Assembly: GCF_009905375.1 (NCBI RefSeq)
Contig: NC_133647.1
Span: 137,387,263 to 137,451,262 of the forward strand
From: Apium graveolens
Taxonomy: Eukaryota > Streptophyta > Magnoliopsida > Apiales > Apiaceae
DNA: 64,000 nt
Direction: 5' to 3'
Shown: positions 34,770 through 45,997 of the stretch, piece after piece
Layout of the letters: each line of letters opens with the position of its first letter
Position numbering within the stretch: the stretch's first letter is position 1
Notes under the pieces: generated by a model
Databases searched by the model: none
Seen by the model: the letters and a program-made list of their open reading frames with translations, nothing else
What the model was told of the DNA's origin: nothing
Program-made: the position numbers and the translations under genes

Positions 34770-34941
34770 TAACACCAGGTAATGGTGTTACATGTTCGGC
34801 AACACCAGCATTTTTTTGTAACACTAGTTTTATAGCTGTTGTAACACTAATTCAGAGGTGTTAAAATAGAACAAAAATTTCTTAACTAATGTAACGCTTC
34901 TTGTAACACTTGCATTACAGTAGCCCACTTATGGCGTAGTG
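34770..34941 (-). mobile_element. Possible CACTA transposon end
   Basis: The minus strand begins CACTACGCCATAAGTGG at 34941 and then carries a series of short subterminal repeats (AGTGTTACA, GCGTTACATTAG and variants) down to about 34770. CACTA superfamily elements start with CACTA and have such subterminal arrays. No opposite terminus is seen, so the element would be truncated. If real, the eS10 fragment could lie inside it. Confidence 0.4.
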
Positions 34942-35114
34942 GCATTTTGACCGAAATCGTATAGTTTGATGCTTGAAAGCAGGATTTTAATGATGAGACC
35001 TAATCAGATGTTAACTTAGGAAGAAAGTTAAGGAGAGAAATATAATATAAGAGTATATCATATTATCAATTGTCTCCCTACAAATATAGATAGAATTAAT
35101 CGCAAGTATAAAAA

Positions 35115-35768
35115 TAGGGCTATCAAACGGATAATTCGGATAAAAATCTGGCTATATCCGTATCCGAATCTAAAAATCTGTATCCGAATCCAAATTCGGA
35201 AGTATTTAAAGAATAATATCCGAATCTGTATTCGACGGATAATATCCGGATTTGAATCTGATTTTCAATCAGATTTTTATTTTTATGGTAAAAATTGAAA
35301 AAAAAATTGTAAAAATTTAGTAAATATTAAAAATTTACTTTTAAAAATTAAAATAAGAGTTAAAATGATTTAATCATTTTTTATTTTTTCAAAAAATTAA
35401 TTTAATTTCTCTTTTCAATATAATTGTTATCTTTAAATTGTTGAACTCATATGATTTTTTTACATATATCTGTAAAATTTATATAAACATAATATTTAAT
35501 ATATATATATGTATATATGTATATATATACACGTTCACACAATATAAAATTTAATATAATAAATTTTTAATTATATAAAAAAATTATATATATATAATAT
35601 TTATTCGGATACGAATATGCCTATATCCGTATCCGTATCCGCAATCGTCGGATTTGAATATGGATAATATCCGCTTTGTTTCAGATACAGATAATATTCG
35701 TTTTTTTCGGATATGATGCGGATTTTTCGGACGAATATCGGATTTTTCGAATTTTTTTTACAACCCTA
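35115..35768. mobile_element. hAT-like MITE, about 654 bp
   Basis: The left end reads TAGGGCTATCAAACGGAT and the right end is its approximate inverse (ends ACAACCCTA). Both halves are full of GGATA/TATCC and CGGAT/ATCCG words that form a long imperfect inverted repeat around an AT-rich core with a (TA)n tract. Flanking 8-mers are A/T-rich and only roughly alike, so the target duplication is unproven. Confidence 0.6.
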
Positions 35769-36176
35769 AAATAAAATATAAATAAGTGCAAAACTGGAAT
35801 AAATAATGAACAATCAAATCAAAAGAGAGTTTAAAGTTCTGAAATAATATAAGTATCATTTGGTTCAATAGTATTTCTGTCATTTTCTCTCTCTATCGTG
35901 ATAATAAAATGACTTTGTGAGTTTTAAGAGTAGGGATCATTTTGAGAGAAAATTGGGGTGTGATGAGTTTGTGAGGGTTAGAGATGTAAGATGAATTTGG
36001 TTGAACCGTTTAAACATTTAATGGATGGAGGAGTGTCATGACAATTGACAAGGTCACTCCATTTTCATGTATGTTTTTTATGGGTTGTTAACTGCGTATT
36101 TGCGCAGCACGTCAGATGCTCTCACGTATCTACACAACACTCATCTAAACTTTGTATCTAGGCAGCATTTTGGGCC
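35769..36176. other. Intergenic flank
   Basis: No gene or repeat recognised. Continuous with 50397 onward before the second chromovirus inserted. Confidence 0.5.
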
Positions 36177-36181
36177 AATTT
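36177..36181. repeat. Target-site duplication of the second chromovirus
   Basis: AATTT at 36177-36181 is repeated exactly at 50392-50396. Confidence 0.85.
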
Positions 36182-38329
36182 TGTAATAACCCCAATTTTT
36201 GGAATTTTTGAAACCCTTATGAATAGTGATTTTGCTGATTATGCTGAATAAGAAAACTTTTCATGCCACACTATGTAGGAGTTCTGTTATTGATATTCTG
36301 AGATTTTATTAGTACTCTATATGGTATATAAGTGTATGTAAAGATCGTCAGAATCCAATTCTGAACACTTTGATTTTTCCCGAAAATCCACCAGATACAG
36401 AAAGAAGTGAGTATAAGGTAACATGATAAATAGGATTTAAATTCAAGGATTTTAAGAGGGGATCATAAAAAGAAATATAAAATATTGAGGAAGGTTTAGG
36501 GGAACCCAAGTGATAAGATCCCGGATATGATTTCTCAAACGATAAACGAGAACGAAAGTTAAGCGAACCGTATAACAGATCAGCGGTGATTAGGCAAGCA
36601 ATTAGGAGTTAATCAAGGAGGTTAGGGATGATGATGTCATGAAACCAACAAGAAGAAGACAAGTGTAACAAGATGACCTAAGCTTGATGACCTAAGCATG
36701 ACAAGTGGGAAGGATTGGTTGGTTGATTGTGAGCCACACATTTTTCACCATGGTAAAAATTTGATATAATTCCAAGACAAAAGGAAGCAACCAACCAACA
36801 AATATCATAACACAAATACAAATTGAAAGTTGACTTTCCCATTTCAAGAAGAAAGCTCTCGGCTAAAACAAACCCAGCAACTTCAAACTGCCATATCTCC
36901 TTTAATACTCACTCAAATGTTGTGTTATATAGCTCGTTGGAAAGGTATTGAGATGGCCTACAACTCTTGTTCACAAGTCCCTTCCAAATAATCATGGTAA
37001 GACCCTCATTTTTACAGTTCTTTAAATCGGACTTTTAGAAACTTCAAAGCCTAACTTTGTGTTCTTGATTTCTTTGGAAAGATCAAGCTTGTAGGAGGCT
37101 CCCTAAGGCTTCCTAGCAACTTAACACCTCCCAAGGAAGGTATAAACTTCAAACCCTAGCCTTTAATTTATTTTTTAGTAAGTTTAATGGTTGGTTTTGT
37201 GAAATGAGAAGCATGGATTGTGATTATTAGTAGTTTGGTTTGATTTGGAAGTGTTTTGGTAATTGAAGCTTGATTATAGTTCATAGGTCTTGATTGTGGT
37301 TGTTTGAGTTGAAAACCTTGGAGATTATGGACTGATGTGGTATGGTTTAGGTGAAGTTTTGTTGTATTGATGGTTATGAGTTGGTTGGTGGTTAATTGGA
37401 GTAGTTTCAACATTGGTAATCGCGTGAACATAGCCGTCGTAATGTCCGATTTACTTTAGACTGCTTTTGTTCATAACATTTGGACCCGAGAACTCCCTCC
37501 TAGATTATGACCATTGCCATGTTTAGATAGTTCATATTACGAGCTTCGTTTTGATATGTAGTTCGTTTGATTCCGACGTACGGTTTAGGAGAAACGACCG
37601 TTTTAAGTAACGGCGTTTCGCGAACGAAACTTTTCCCCTCGCCTTACTTTGAAACATAGGTTAAAGACCAAAAACGGTTAATTAGTGAATGAAACAATTA
37701 TGATAAGAGTGTTAGGCAGTTGGTAAGACACTCGCGAAGGAATTGCCTTAAAACTCGTAATGGTTAATTTATTAAAAATGGTGGAGCCGAGGGTACTCGA
37801 GCGACTTAAGAGAATCAGTAAGCGCAAAGCGAGCGTTAGAGTCTAATTTGGTTAAAGTATAGATTTACAAGTGACTTCGGTTTAATTCCAACTTATATGT
37901 TGTTTATAGGTTACCAGACTCGTCCCGAGCCATTTGTAATCCCCAGTCGCTCAGGCAAGTTTTCTACCCGTTATACTGTTGTTGTGATGTATATGTGTAT
38001 ATGCATGATCTTGTAATAAATGCATATTTGTTATTAGCAAATTCTTGCGATATATTATAGCATGTGATATGGTATATATGCATGCCTGTTTTGTATTCTT
38101 GATTTATATATCTGTTGGTTCAAATGCTTATTCGTTGCATAATACCTATGCTAGAGATAAGCGGTATTTGCGTATACCCTTAGTACAAGGGATCAAAATA
38201 TGAACTTTTTCTAAAACCGGGAGGCGAGACTCCCGAGTATAATATATATTTATATATATATATATATATATTGATATAGTTTTTAAAACTATTAATCGAA
38301 TAAGGTTTATTCGATAACTTTATTTTATT

Positions 38330-38650
38330 TAATGAATATTATTACGAATATTCATTCGAGGGCTTATGACTCCTTTATTTTATTTAATGAATATTATTAC
38401 GAATATTCATTCGAGGGCTTATGACTCCTTTATTTTATTTAATGAATATTATTTTGAATATTCATTCGAGGACTTATGACTCCTTTTATTTTATTATTTG
38501 AATATTATTTGAATATTATTTGAATATTCATTCGAGTGCTTATGACTCCTTTATATTATTTATTGAATATTCATTCGAGGGCTTATGACTCAGTTTATAT
38601 TATTTAATGAATATTATTTGAATATTCATTTGAGGATCTATGACTCCGAT
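38330..38650 (+). repeat. LTR minisatellite, six units
   Basis: Unit of about 57 bp: AATGAATATTATT..GAATATTCATTCGAGG..TATGACTCC. The equivalent array in the 3' LTR (48130-48625) has nine units. Three extra units account for the 160-bp LTR length difference. Confidence 0.9.
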
Positions 38651-40020
38651 TATTTGCTGAGATATATTCTTTATTTTATTAAAGAATAAGGTGTCGATAA
38701 TCAAACTTATCTTTGATTATTCAAATAAAGATAGTACTTTCGTATAAATATATCTTTGGTTATTTAATACTCATTTAAAGTATAAGTTTTAAAACTTCTA
38801 CTTCAATTATTTTTATAAAGATTATTCTTTATGGGAATATTATTTAAATAATAATATTCAGATATTTTCTAATATATTGGGACTGATTTATTTAATTAAA
38901 TCTGCATTACTCCAAACACTCTTTAAAGTGTTTTCGAGTCTTCAAAATGATTTTTAAAAGTTAGAGCGGATCCCAAAACTCATTTTTATATTTAAGATCT
39001 TCCTTTTAAAAAGGATTTAAATACTCGTTCAAAACTTGAGGGATCCAGCTCAGTGGTGTATTTTACATTCGCAACGAGGTTGCTGTTTTGAGAAAACATC
39101 TTGATTACTTGCCCATCGTTCGGGAAGTAAGTTCATCTGTTTGAGTCGGCATAAGCAACATGGGCTCAGTGGGCGTCCATGAAAGTGTAAGTGGCTCAGT
39201 GGGAGTCCATCAAATGCGTAAGTGGCTGAGTGGCAGTCCAGCATAAGGTCCTATTGCGGCTAGGGTGATGACCAGTAGGGAATTCGTCCATCTACTAGTA
39301 GAAAATGTTACTTATTGGTATCTTTGCCTGATCAGCAAGATATCAGGTTTATGCCAAGGTTTTCTCCTTTCCAAATTCATTGGATATTGCAACTCTGTTT
39401 ATAATTTTCATAACAGTGGTTTTCAAGGAGTGTATGAAATGTATATATATAGGTGTATATATATATCGGGATTTAATGAAGTATCTCATAACTTTATTAT
39501 TTATAATGATATTCAAAGATTGAATCTATTCAAATCTTGTCTTGTAGTCTCATCTATGTGATGAACTTTTGAACTGATTATAACTTGAACGGTGGTAGTT
39601 CAAGTAATATTTGGAAAAGATATAAGTATATTGGGGTATCTTGTAACTTCATATTTTCAACTTATATCTAGTTAATGATTATCTTATGCATATCAAAGAT
39701 TTTCAGAAAAACGTTGAGACAAGGGTAGATATATGAGATCACCTTGCAACGATATTTTTATACAGTTATAAACTAGAACTCTGTGTATATTATGCATGGA
39801 AGAGGACTTCCAAGATTTTTAAAAGTATATATGTATATATACTGAATATTTTGCGACTTCATCCCATTAAGATATCAAACTTGGTTCATTTCTTTTGACC
39901 AAGACTTTCATGAGTACTATGAGAAGGCTCATATATTGTTAATCATTATACATATTATTTTGGTGGGCTTGCTGCTCACCCTTGCTTTCTTCTTTCATCA
40001 CACAACAACAGATAGAAAAG

Positions 40021-40104
40021 ATGAACAAGACCAAGCTCCCGATTCGCAAGCGGTTAGAAAATGTTTCGCAGTCTTCTGAAAGTGTTGATGCCGTCGTAGC
40101 TGAG
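40021..40104 (+). CDS. LTR exon 1 homologue in the second chromovirus
   Basis: ATG opens MNKTKLPIRKRLENVS, 28 codons to VVAE, then GAG|GTAGGA at 40105. It parallels 18573-18659 in start, basic N-terminus, length and donor. Unspliced, it continues to a TAA after NQTYV. The 3' LTR copy starts at 49997. Confidence 0.4.
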
Positions 40105-40607
40105 GTAGGAGCTACCAATAGGCTAGGTTTTCAACTATTGATGAACCAGACTTATGTATAATATGAATTGTAATAATGGCAAGGAATATGTAAATTTATT
40201 CAGAACCTTTTTAAGGTGTAATGGTTTATAATTGTGGAATATAAGGACTTGTGTTATTTTTGAGTGTTCATCTCTGAGACTATAAATTGTGGTGTGTGTG
40301 TTTATTGTGGGGTCACAATACAGAGTAGTTGATTATTTATTAAGATTGGGTGTTATTAAGGGAAATGGAACTCGTGACAACCCGGATCCCCGACCCCGGA
40401 TTTGGGGGTGTTACAGAAGTGGTATCAGAGCTAAGCGTTATAAACCTCAGAGATGATGTGACGTTAAGATAATAAGTTCACTAAGATAATAAGAACTCTT
40501 GCCAAGTTCCTAGTCGGGCTACCTAACATAGTACTGACAGTTAAAACCCTTATGGGAACCCTTATAAATATCGTGATAGAAGCGTAGTTCGTTATCGTAT
40601 ATGGTAG

Positions 40608-40793
40608 CGGGACTCCGAACCCTGAGGTTGAGGAGCAACAACGCGATGATGTTTTATTACTTATTGGAGATCAGATTATGGATCCGATAGAGCATCCTAA
40701 CGTGGGATCGGATGATGTTCTTGTTGAGGATGTTGTCCTAGAAGGGATAGTTGCTGAGGAGGATCCCATGGAGGATCCTGACAAGAATGAATA
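40608..40793 (+). pseudogene. Leader ORF remnant in the second chromovirus
   Basis: After ATATGGTAG the text GTPNPEVEEQQRDDVLLL, then an Asp/Glu-rich stretch with LVEDVVLEGIVAEEDP, aligns with the start of the 19156 ORF. One extra base relative to the proposed acceptor puts it out of phase with the LTR exon, and it stops at DKNE*. Distance donor to acceptor is 503 nt, against 496 nt in the other element. Confidence 0.55.
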
Positions 40794-40879
40794 AAGGACC
40801 ACTGATGAATTAATGACCATGGTTAGGTCGACTACCAGAGGTAGAATCGGTCGGTCACTATCGGAGGTTCGTTCAAGTT

Positions 40880-41676
40880 TGTAAAGATAGTAGCCCCCTT
40901 TAACGCGGCTTACTCGTAAGACTGAGAAGTTTGAATGGACAGAGAAATATGAGAACAACTTTCAAGAACTGAAGCAAAGATTGGTGACGACCCCTATGAT
41001 GGCGTTGCCGGATGGAAAAGGAGATTTTGTGATGTGTAGTGACGCTTCGCATAAGGAATTAGGGTGCTTCTTATACAGCACAACAAGTTAATCGTGTACA
41101 CATCAAGACAATTAAGGGAATATAAAATTCGATATCCCCACCCATGAGCTTGGGCTCGTGGCAATAGTTTTGCCCTAAATATTGGAGGCACTACTTGTAT
41201 GGAGAGAAGTACGAGATTTACACAAGCCATAAGTGCTCTAGTGCATTTTCACGCAGAAAGAGCTCAACATGCGCCAAATGAGGTGGTTAGAGATAATCAA
41301 GGATTACGATTATGAGATTCTTTATCATTCGGGGAAAGCCAATGTGGTGGCTGATGCCCTTAGTAAAAAGGAGAGACTCAAGATGATAATGTCTTTGAGA
41401 GAGTTTATAAGAGATTTTGAGAAAAAATGGAAATAGAAGTGAAGGTAACCGGAGCCGGTACCGAAAAGCTGTTTGAGATTGCAAGACAGACCGAATTATT
41501 GGAAAAGAACATATTGTGCCAGAAAAAGTGATGAATGAAGGCAGAGAGCCAACAAATAGATATGAGATTAATACCGAGAAAGCGAATTAGGGAATAATGA
41601 GGTATTCCTATAGAATTTGGGTTCCAAATGTTTAAGAGCTTAAAGATGAGATCCTAGAAGAAAGTCATAGTTCAAG
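40880..41676 (+). pseudogene. Displaced RT/RNase H to integrase start segment
   Basis: Matches the 22970-23771 region of the other chromovirus: KIVAPF, RQLREYKIRYP, an out-of-frame VVADAL region near 41345, then KVTGAGTEKLFEI and YRIWVPNV to ESHSSR. It contains many stops and shifts. It lies between the leader ORF and gag, where such sequence does not belong. Confidence 0.8.
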
Positions 41677-43800
41677 GAATAAGATTTAGGGCAAACCCTG
41701 AATGTGATAGTCAGGGAGGACGCCATCAAGATAGAAGGAACCCATAACATAATGAAGTGGAAAATGAGGATTTTAACGTATAAGATAACCCCAAGTATGG
41801 GAGAAGGATGAAACATTTTATACTGAGAAAATAGAAGTCGAGCAAGATACGGAGACCCGAGACGGTACTCCTATATGGAAATTCATGGACCTATCTAAAC
41901 AGAACTTATACTTTTATTCCCAACCACCACCTTAAGGAAATAATGCGGTAGGAAATCCTTTCATGACCTTTAAGTCGCTAAGCTCTCAGAGTTCCAAGGA
42001 ACAGTTTGACCCAGTCGAGGAAAAAGCCTGGCTAAAGGAAATATAGGAATTATTTGAGATTCTAAATGATTGACAAAGCACAAAAGACTGTTTTTGTCAC
42101 TTACCCCCGTAAGAGAGAGGCCACCCGTTGGTGAAAGGCCAAGAAAGGCACGGAGCCAGAGGTTATAATAAACTGATTAAAGTTCAGACAATTGTTTTCG
42201 GGAAAGTACTTCCCAAGGTTATGGAGGTAATGTAAAAGCTTTAGAGCCAGACCAAAAGCGGACGAGTATGATGAATTATGAATCTAAGTTGTAAAAGTTG
42301 TCAAGATTCGTTCTGAGGACATGAATCTAGAATGACGGGATGTTTGAAATCAATGCTTATGTTGTGTTGGTTCATGTAATGGTTGTAATGGAAACGAAAA
42401 TAAAAGACTGAAAAGGGAAGGAGTATAAAGGGATATAAAGGAAATAGAGTTGAGAAGTGATAAGGGAGTTAGGTATGGGAAACCCTAAGAAACCCTTACA
42501 ATAAATATAGAGAAGTGTGTCATCATCAGCGCGATGGTGACTGATCATGAGATAAATTCAAGGTTTGAAGGCGTAAGCGATATGTAAAGTTAATTCCCTT
42601 GAAGTTGACAGTATTCGATGAAAATTTGAGATAGATCGATTGATTAATAAGGAAACACGGATGGACTGAGGAGACAAGAAAGTAAGAAATTAGGAAAATT
42701 GGATAAAGGAATTGACCTTTAAGAATGTGAAGTGTAAGACCGGGGGCATGATACCCAGAAAGGGAGACGCCAGGTATGAAAGATATCCCAACATTGAGAT
42801 GACTGTTGAGATAAATAAAAGAGGTAAATGAGTAGTTAGAACTAAAAGGTTCACGTTGAACACGATAAACATCTTCTAGAACATCCCTGTTATCATTACT
42901 GAATCAGGCAAGAAAAGCGAATAACCGTTCTTATCTTTTGGAGGCCATATTGATTGACCTCATTTTGAATACAGATGTTATTGTGAAATTAGGCATATAC
43001 TATCGAGGTGGGAATGATTGAATAAGATACCCTTATCAGGGATATATGACTTGATTTATCCATGGAAGGATGCATGTACCTTTTAAAGGTGGAATTAAGG
43101 ATAGAACATCGGTAACTTAAAGTGAATCCTTGGGGAATGCATAAAGGTTGGAATTTCACCCTTAATAGGGATAGTGTGAGTTTTGACAGTATGAATTGGA
43201 AAGGATTAAGGTAATAACAACCTTTAAGAATCAGTGGAGAAATTTTTCAGAAGTATATAGACAATGATTCTGGTATTAATAAATGGTATCTTGATATGCC
43301 CTGTATCTAGGGAATACAGGAGGAACGATTCGAGGATAACCTTAGAGGTTTTACAAGGAGAAAGGTAATATTCAAAATTCTCAAGAATAAAAATGTTGAT
43401 AAAGGAAATATGACGTAATTATAATGATGCCAAGTGGGGCACGTGTTAAACCACGAGAAAGTATGGATCGAACTAGTAAAGGTCGAAATTGTTTAGGGCA
43501 ATTACGGCCTAGGATAAAAGATGTTCTAAGTATGATTGAGAGTCAGTCGTGACAGTGATTAACCTCTAAAGACTGAGGGAATAACTTATGGAAAAATGGT
43601 GATATTTTTTTTACTCATCAGATTTTAAGGAAAACATCTTCACACAAGCAGTGATTGGAAATGAGGTAGAAAATTTAGTGAAGGTGGTTAAAATGACATT
43701 GATTGTAAGGAAATATTACTATCAAGAAAGGCCAAAGAGGTGGCCGACACTTTAAGTGTAAGAGGACAATTATAGGTGCTCGTGCCAGAGGAATATATTG
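41677..43800 (+). pseudogene. Heavily decayed gag to RNase H
   Basis: Gag begins again at about 41684 (RFRANPECDSQGG), with EEKAWLKEI near 42020 and decayed gag text to about 42400. Weak RT-like text (RNFSEVY) appears near 43240 and a second, much more eroded RNase H end (KEVADTLSV) near 43725. No frame longer than about 80 codons corresponds to a known domain. Confidence 0.6.
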
Positions 43801-45997
43801 ATAATGGTTAAGGCTGTGAAGGTTGTATTATGGTGTGGAAGATTGACATTCCTTCTGATGATTGTGCGATACTCAACCGTTATAGTAGTTGGGTAAAGAT
43901 TAATTTTTGTAATCACCGTGAGCGGGCTATCTATCTTAGAGGGTCATATCTTAAGATAAGCCAGGACCATGTTACGAAAGGACTTAATGAACCTTTGAGC
44001 TTCATGTCTCCTAATAAAGACATATGGTTAATAATGGTATTAACCTGCTATCGTTGCTTTCATTGAAACTCTTCTGCAATTTTATCTGCTTCATGTCATA
44101 TGTACGTCAAGTTCAGGAGTGTTCTTCATGAATCATGAACGGTGATCATGTTACCTCCTTAGAAGAATTCGATACGAGATGTATGGACTCCGTACGGTTA
44201 GCTATTAAGACTTCATGGAAAATGAATGACTACAGTAGGTCAACGATGGACCCTAATAGTGCAGGAATGATTCTGCGGGTAATGAGCCAATTAATTACAA
44301 TCGTAACAGTTGTATTGGAATGGATGTTGAGATTAAGTACCACTAATCGGGTTATGGTGATGTATAAGTTATCATTGATAGACTAATTAAGTCGATTATC
44401 TACCTGTTGAATACTTATTCCTTCTTATCAATAGAGAGTTGTATTACTATATGAGGAAGGTTGCAGCGCAAGCATAGAATTTTAGTAACGGTGATGTCTA
44501 GAATGAAAACCCAGATTCGATTTTCGATATCGAGGGAGTTTCAAAGTTGATTGTGTATAAGCTCGAGCAAGAGCATGGGTCCATAGAATGATGGATGGAA
44601 TAGTAAATATTTAAGCATGTAAAATGCGATGCTATAATACTTGATGTTGATATAAATACACATATGTTTTGTTCTCCTATATCAAACCTCTATAGTGCAG
44701 AGGTAGGTTCCAAGCCAGATATTTGGTGGCAGTATATTTTTTTTTTCACATATACAATTCTCTTTAATTCGTTCTTTTCTCTTCTTTTCATTTCATATAA
44801 GCTGAGAAGAACAACCCTTCCAGAAGGGGAGGTATTGCCGAATGACTATCTATCTGTGTGATAGAAGCCGAGTAGGATACCATATATTATTTAATTGCTT
44901 GTCAAGTACTAAAGGCTGGCCACCTTCTGTACTAACTATGCAATGTAACAAGTGTTCATGATCATAGTGATCTCTCAATAAATTCTTTTACTTCTATATG
45001 AAGGACTAAGCTTTCGAAGATAGAAGCAGCTGAAAAAGGAGTAGTAAAGTTGTGGTGGTATGCGGAATGGAAACACATTCGTGATACTAAGGTTGACGAG
45101 GTTATTAAAAGGTTATAGAACGCTAACGAGCAAAAGTATAACCAATATAATATTAGGAACGGAAGGTAGTAGCGATTACGAACTGGAAAAGAATGGGTAT
45201 TGAAAAGCAAAAGCTCTAATGTTAAAAGCTATAATGAGAGTCTGTGCAATAGACTTGAAAGAATTTGGAATGATCACTTAACACGGATTGAGTTTTCTTA
45301 CGATAATAGATCATATGTCAGTATTGAGATATCGCCATATGAGATCCTTGAGGAAAGACAATGTCGATCTCCCTTATGTTAGGATGAAGTTGTAGAGCGC
45401 AAGATGCTCGGACCCGCAGTAGTCCAAAGGATCAAGGATATAATAGATTTTAATCAGAGGACGGCTGGTAGTAACCCAAGATGGACATAAGAAGTATGTT
45501 GATTTGACACGAAAGGACAAAGAATAGGAAGTAGGGGACCTAGTGTTGTTAAAGGTATCCCCTTGGAAACCCTTGGAAAGGATTGATGAGATTCGGAAAG
45601 AAAGGAAAGCTAAGTCCACAATTTGTCGGACCCTTGGATATATTAAGAAGTATTGGGAAGATAGCATATGAGCTAGCCCTACCCCCGAATATGTAGCAAG
45701 TCATAACGTGTTTCACGTATCAATGTTAAGGAAGTGTAATTCGGATGCCAGATAAATAGGGGCATATGAGCGCATATACATGCAACCAGACGTAACCTAT
45801 ATGGAGCAACCAGGAAGCGTTATAGATTGAAAAAGGAACAAGTGCTTAGGAGAAGGGTTATCAAACTATTCAGAGTTTGATGGAAGAACCACAATGTGGG
45901 AAAATTTACTTGAGAGTTAGAAAGTTTAATGCTAAGAATGTATCCCTATTCATTTTCTATCTGATTCCGGGACGGAATCCTTTTAAGGAGGGGAGAC
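43801..45997 (+). pseudogene. Decayed integrase and chromodomain
   Basis: 43801-45190 is mostly unrecognisable. From 45225 integrase text appears (SLCNRLERIWNDHLTRIEFSY... IEISPYEIL... QCRSPLC), then KMLGPAVVQRIKDI. A chromodomain-like end (VIKLFRVWWKNHNVGKF) lies near 45860-45905, followed by ELESLML and FSI before the PPT. It contains multiple stops and shifts. Confidence 0.7.

Larger units (their letters stand above)
36182..40415 (+). repeat. 5' LTR of the second chromovirus (4234 bp)
   Basis: TGTAATAACCCC...GGGTGTTACA. Contains an approximately 57-bp minisatellite at about 38330-38650 with six TATGACTC units, a TATA-like ATTATACATA near 39945 and the ATG of the putative LTR exon at 40021. 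Confidence 0.95.

Noticed and set aside
38340..38640. Regular repeat array considered as CRISPR-like
   Set aside because: Plant nuclear LTR minisatellite with no unique spacers.
43830..44386. 78- and 83-codon ORFs inside the second chromovirus
   Set aside because: No match to any expected domain in position; chance frames in decayed sequence.
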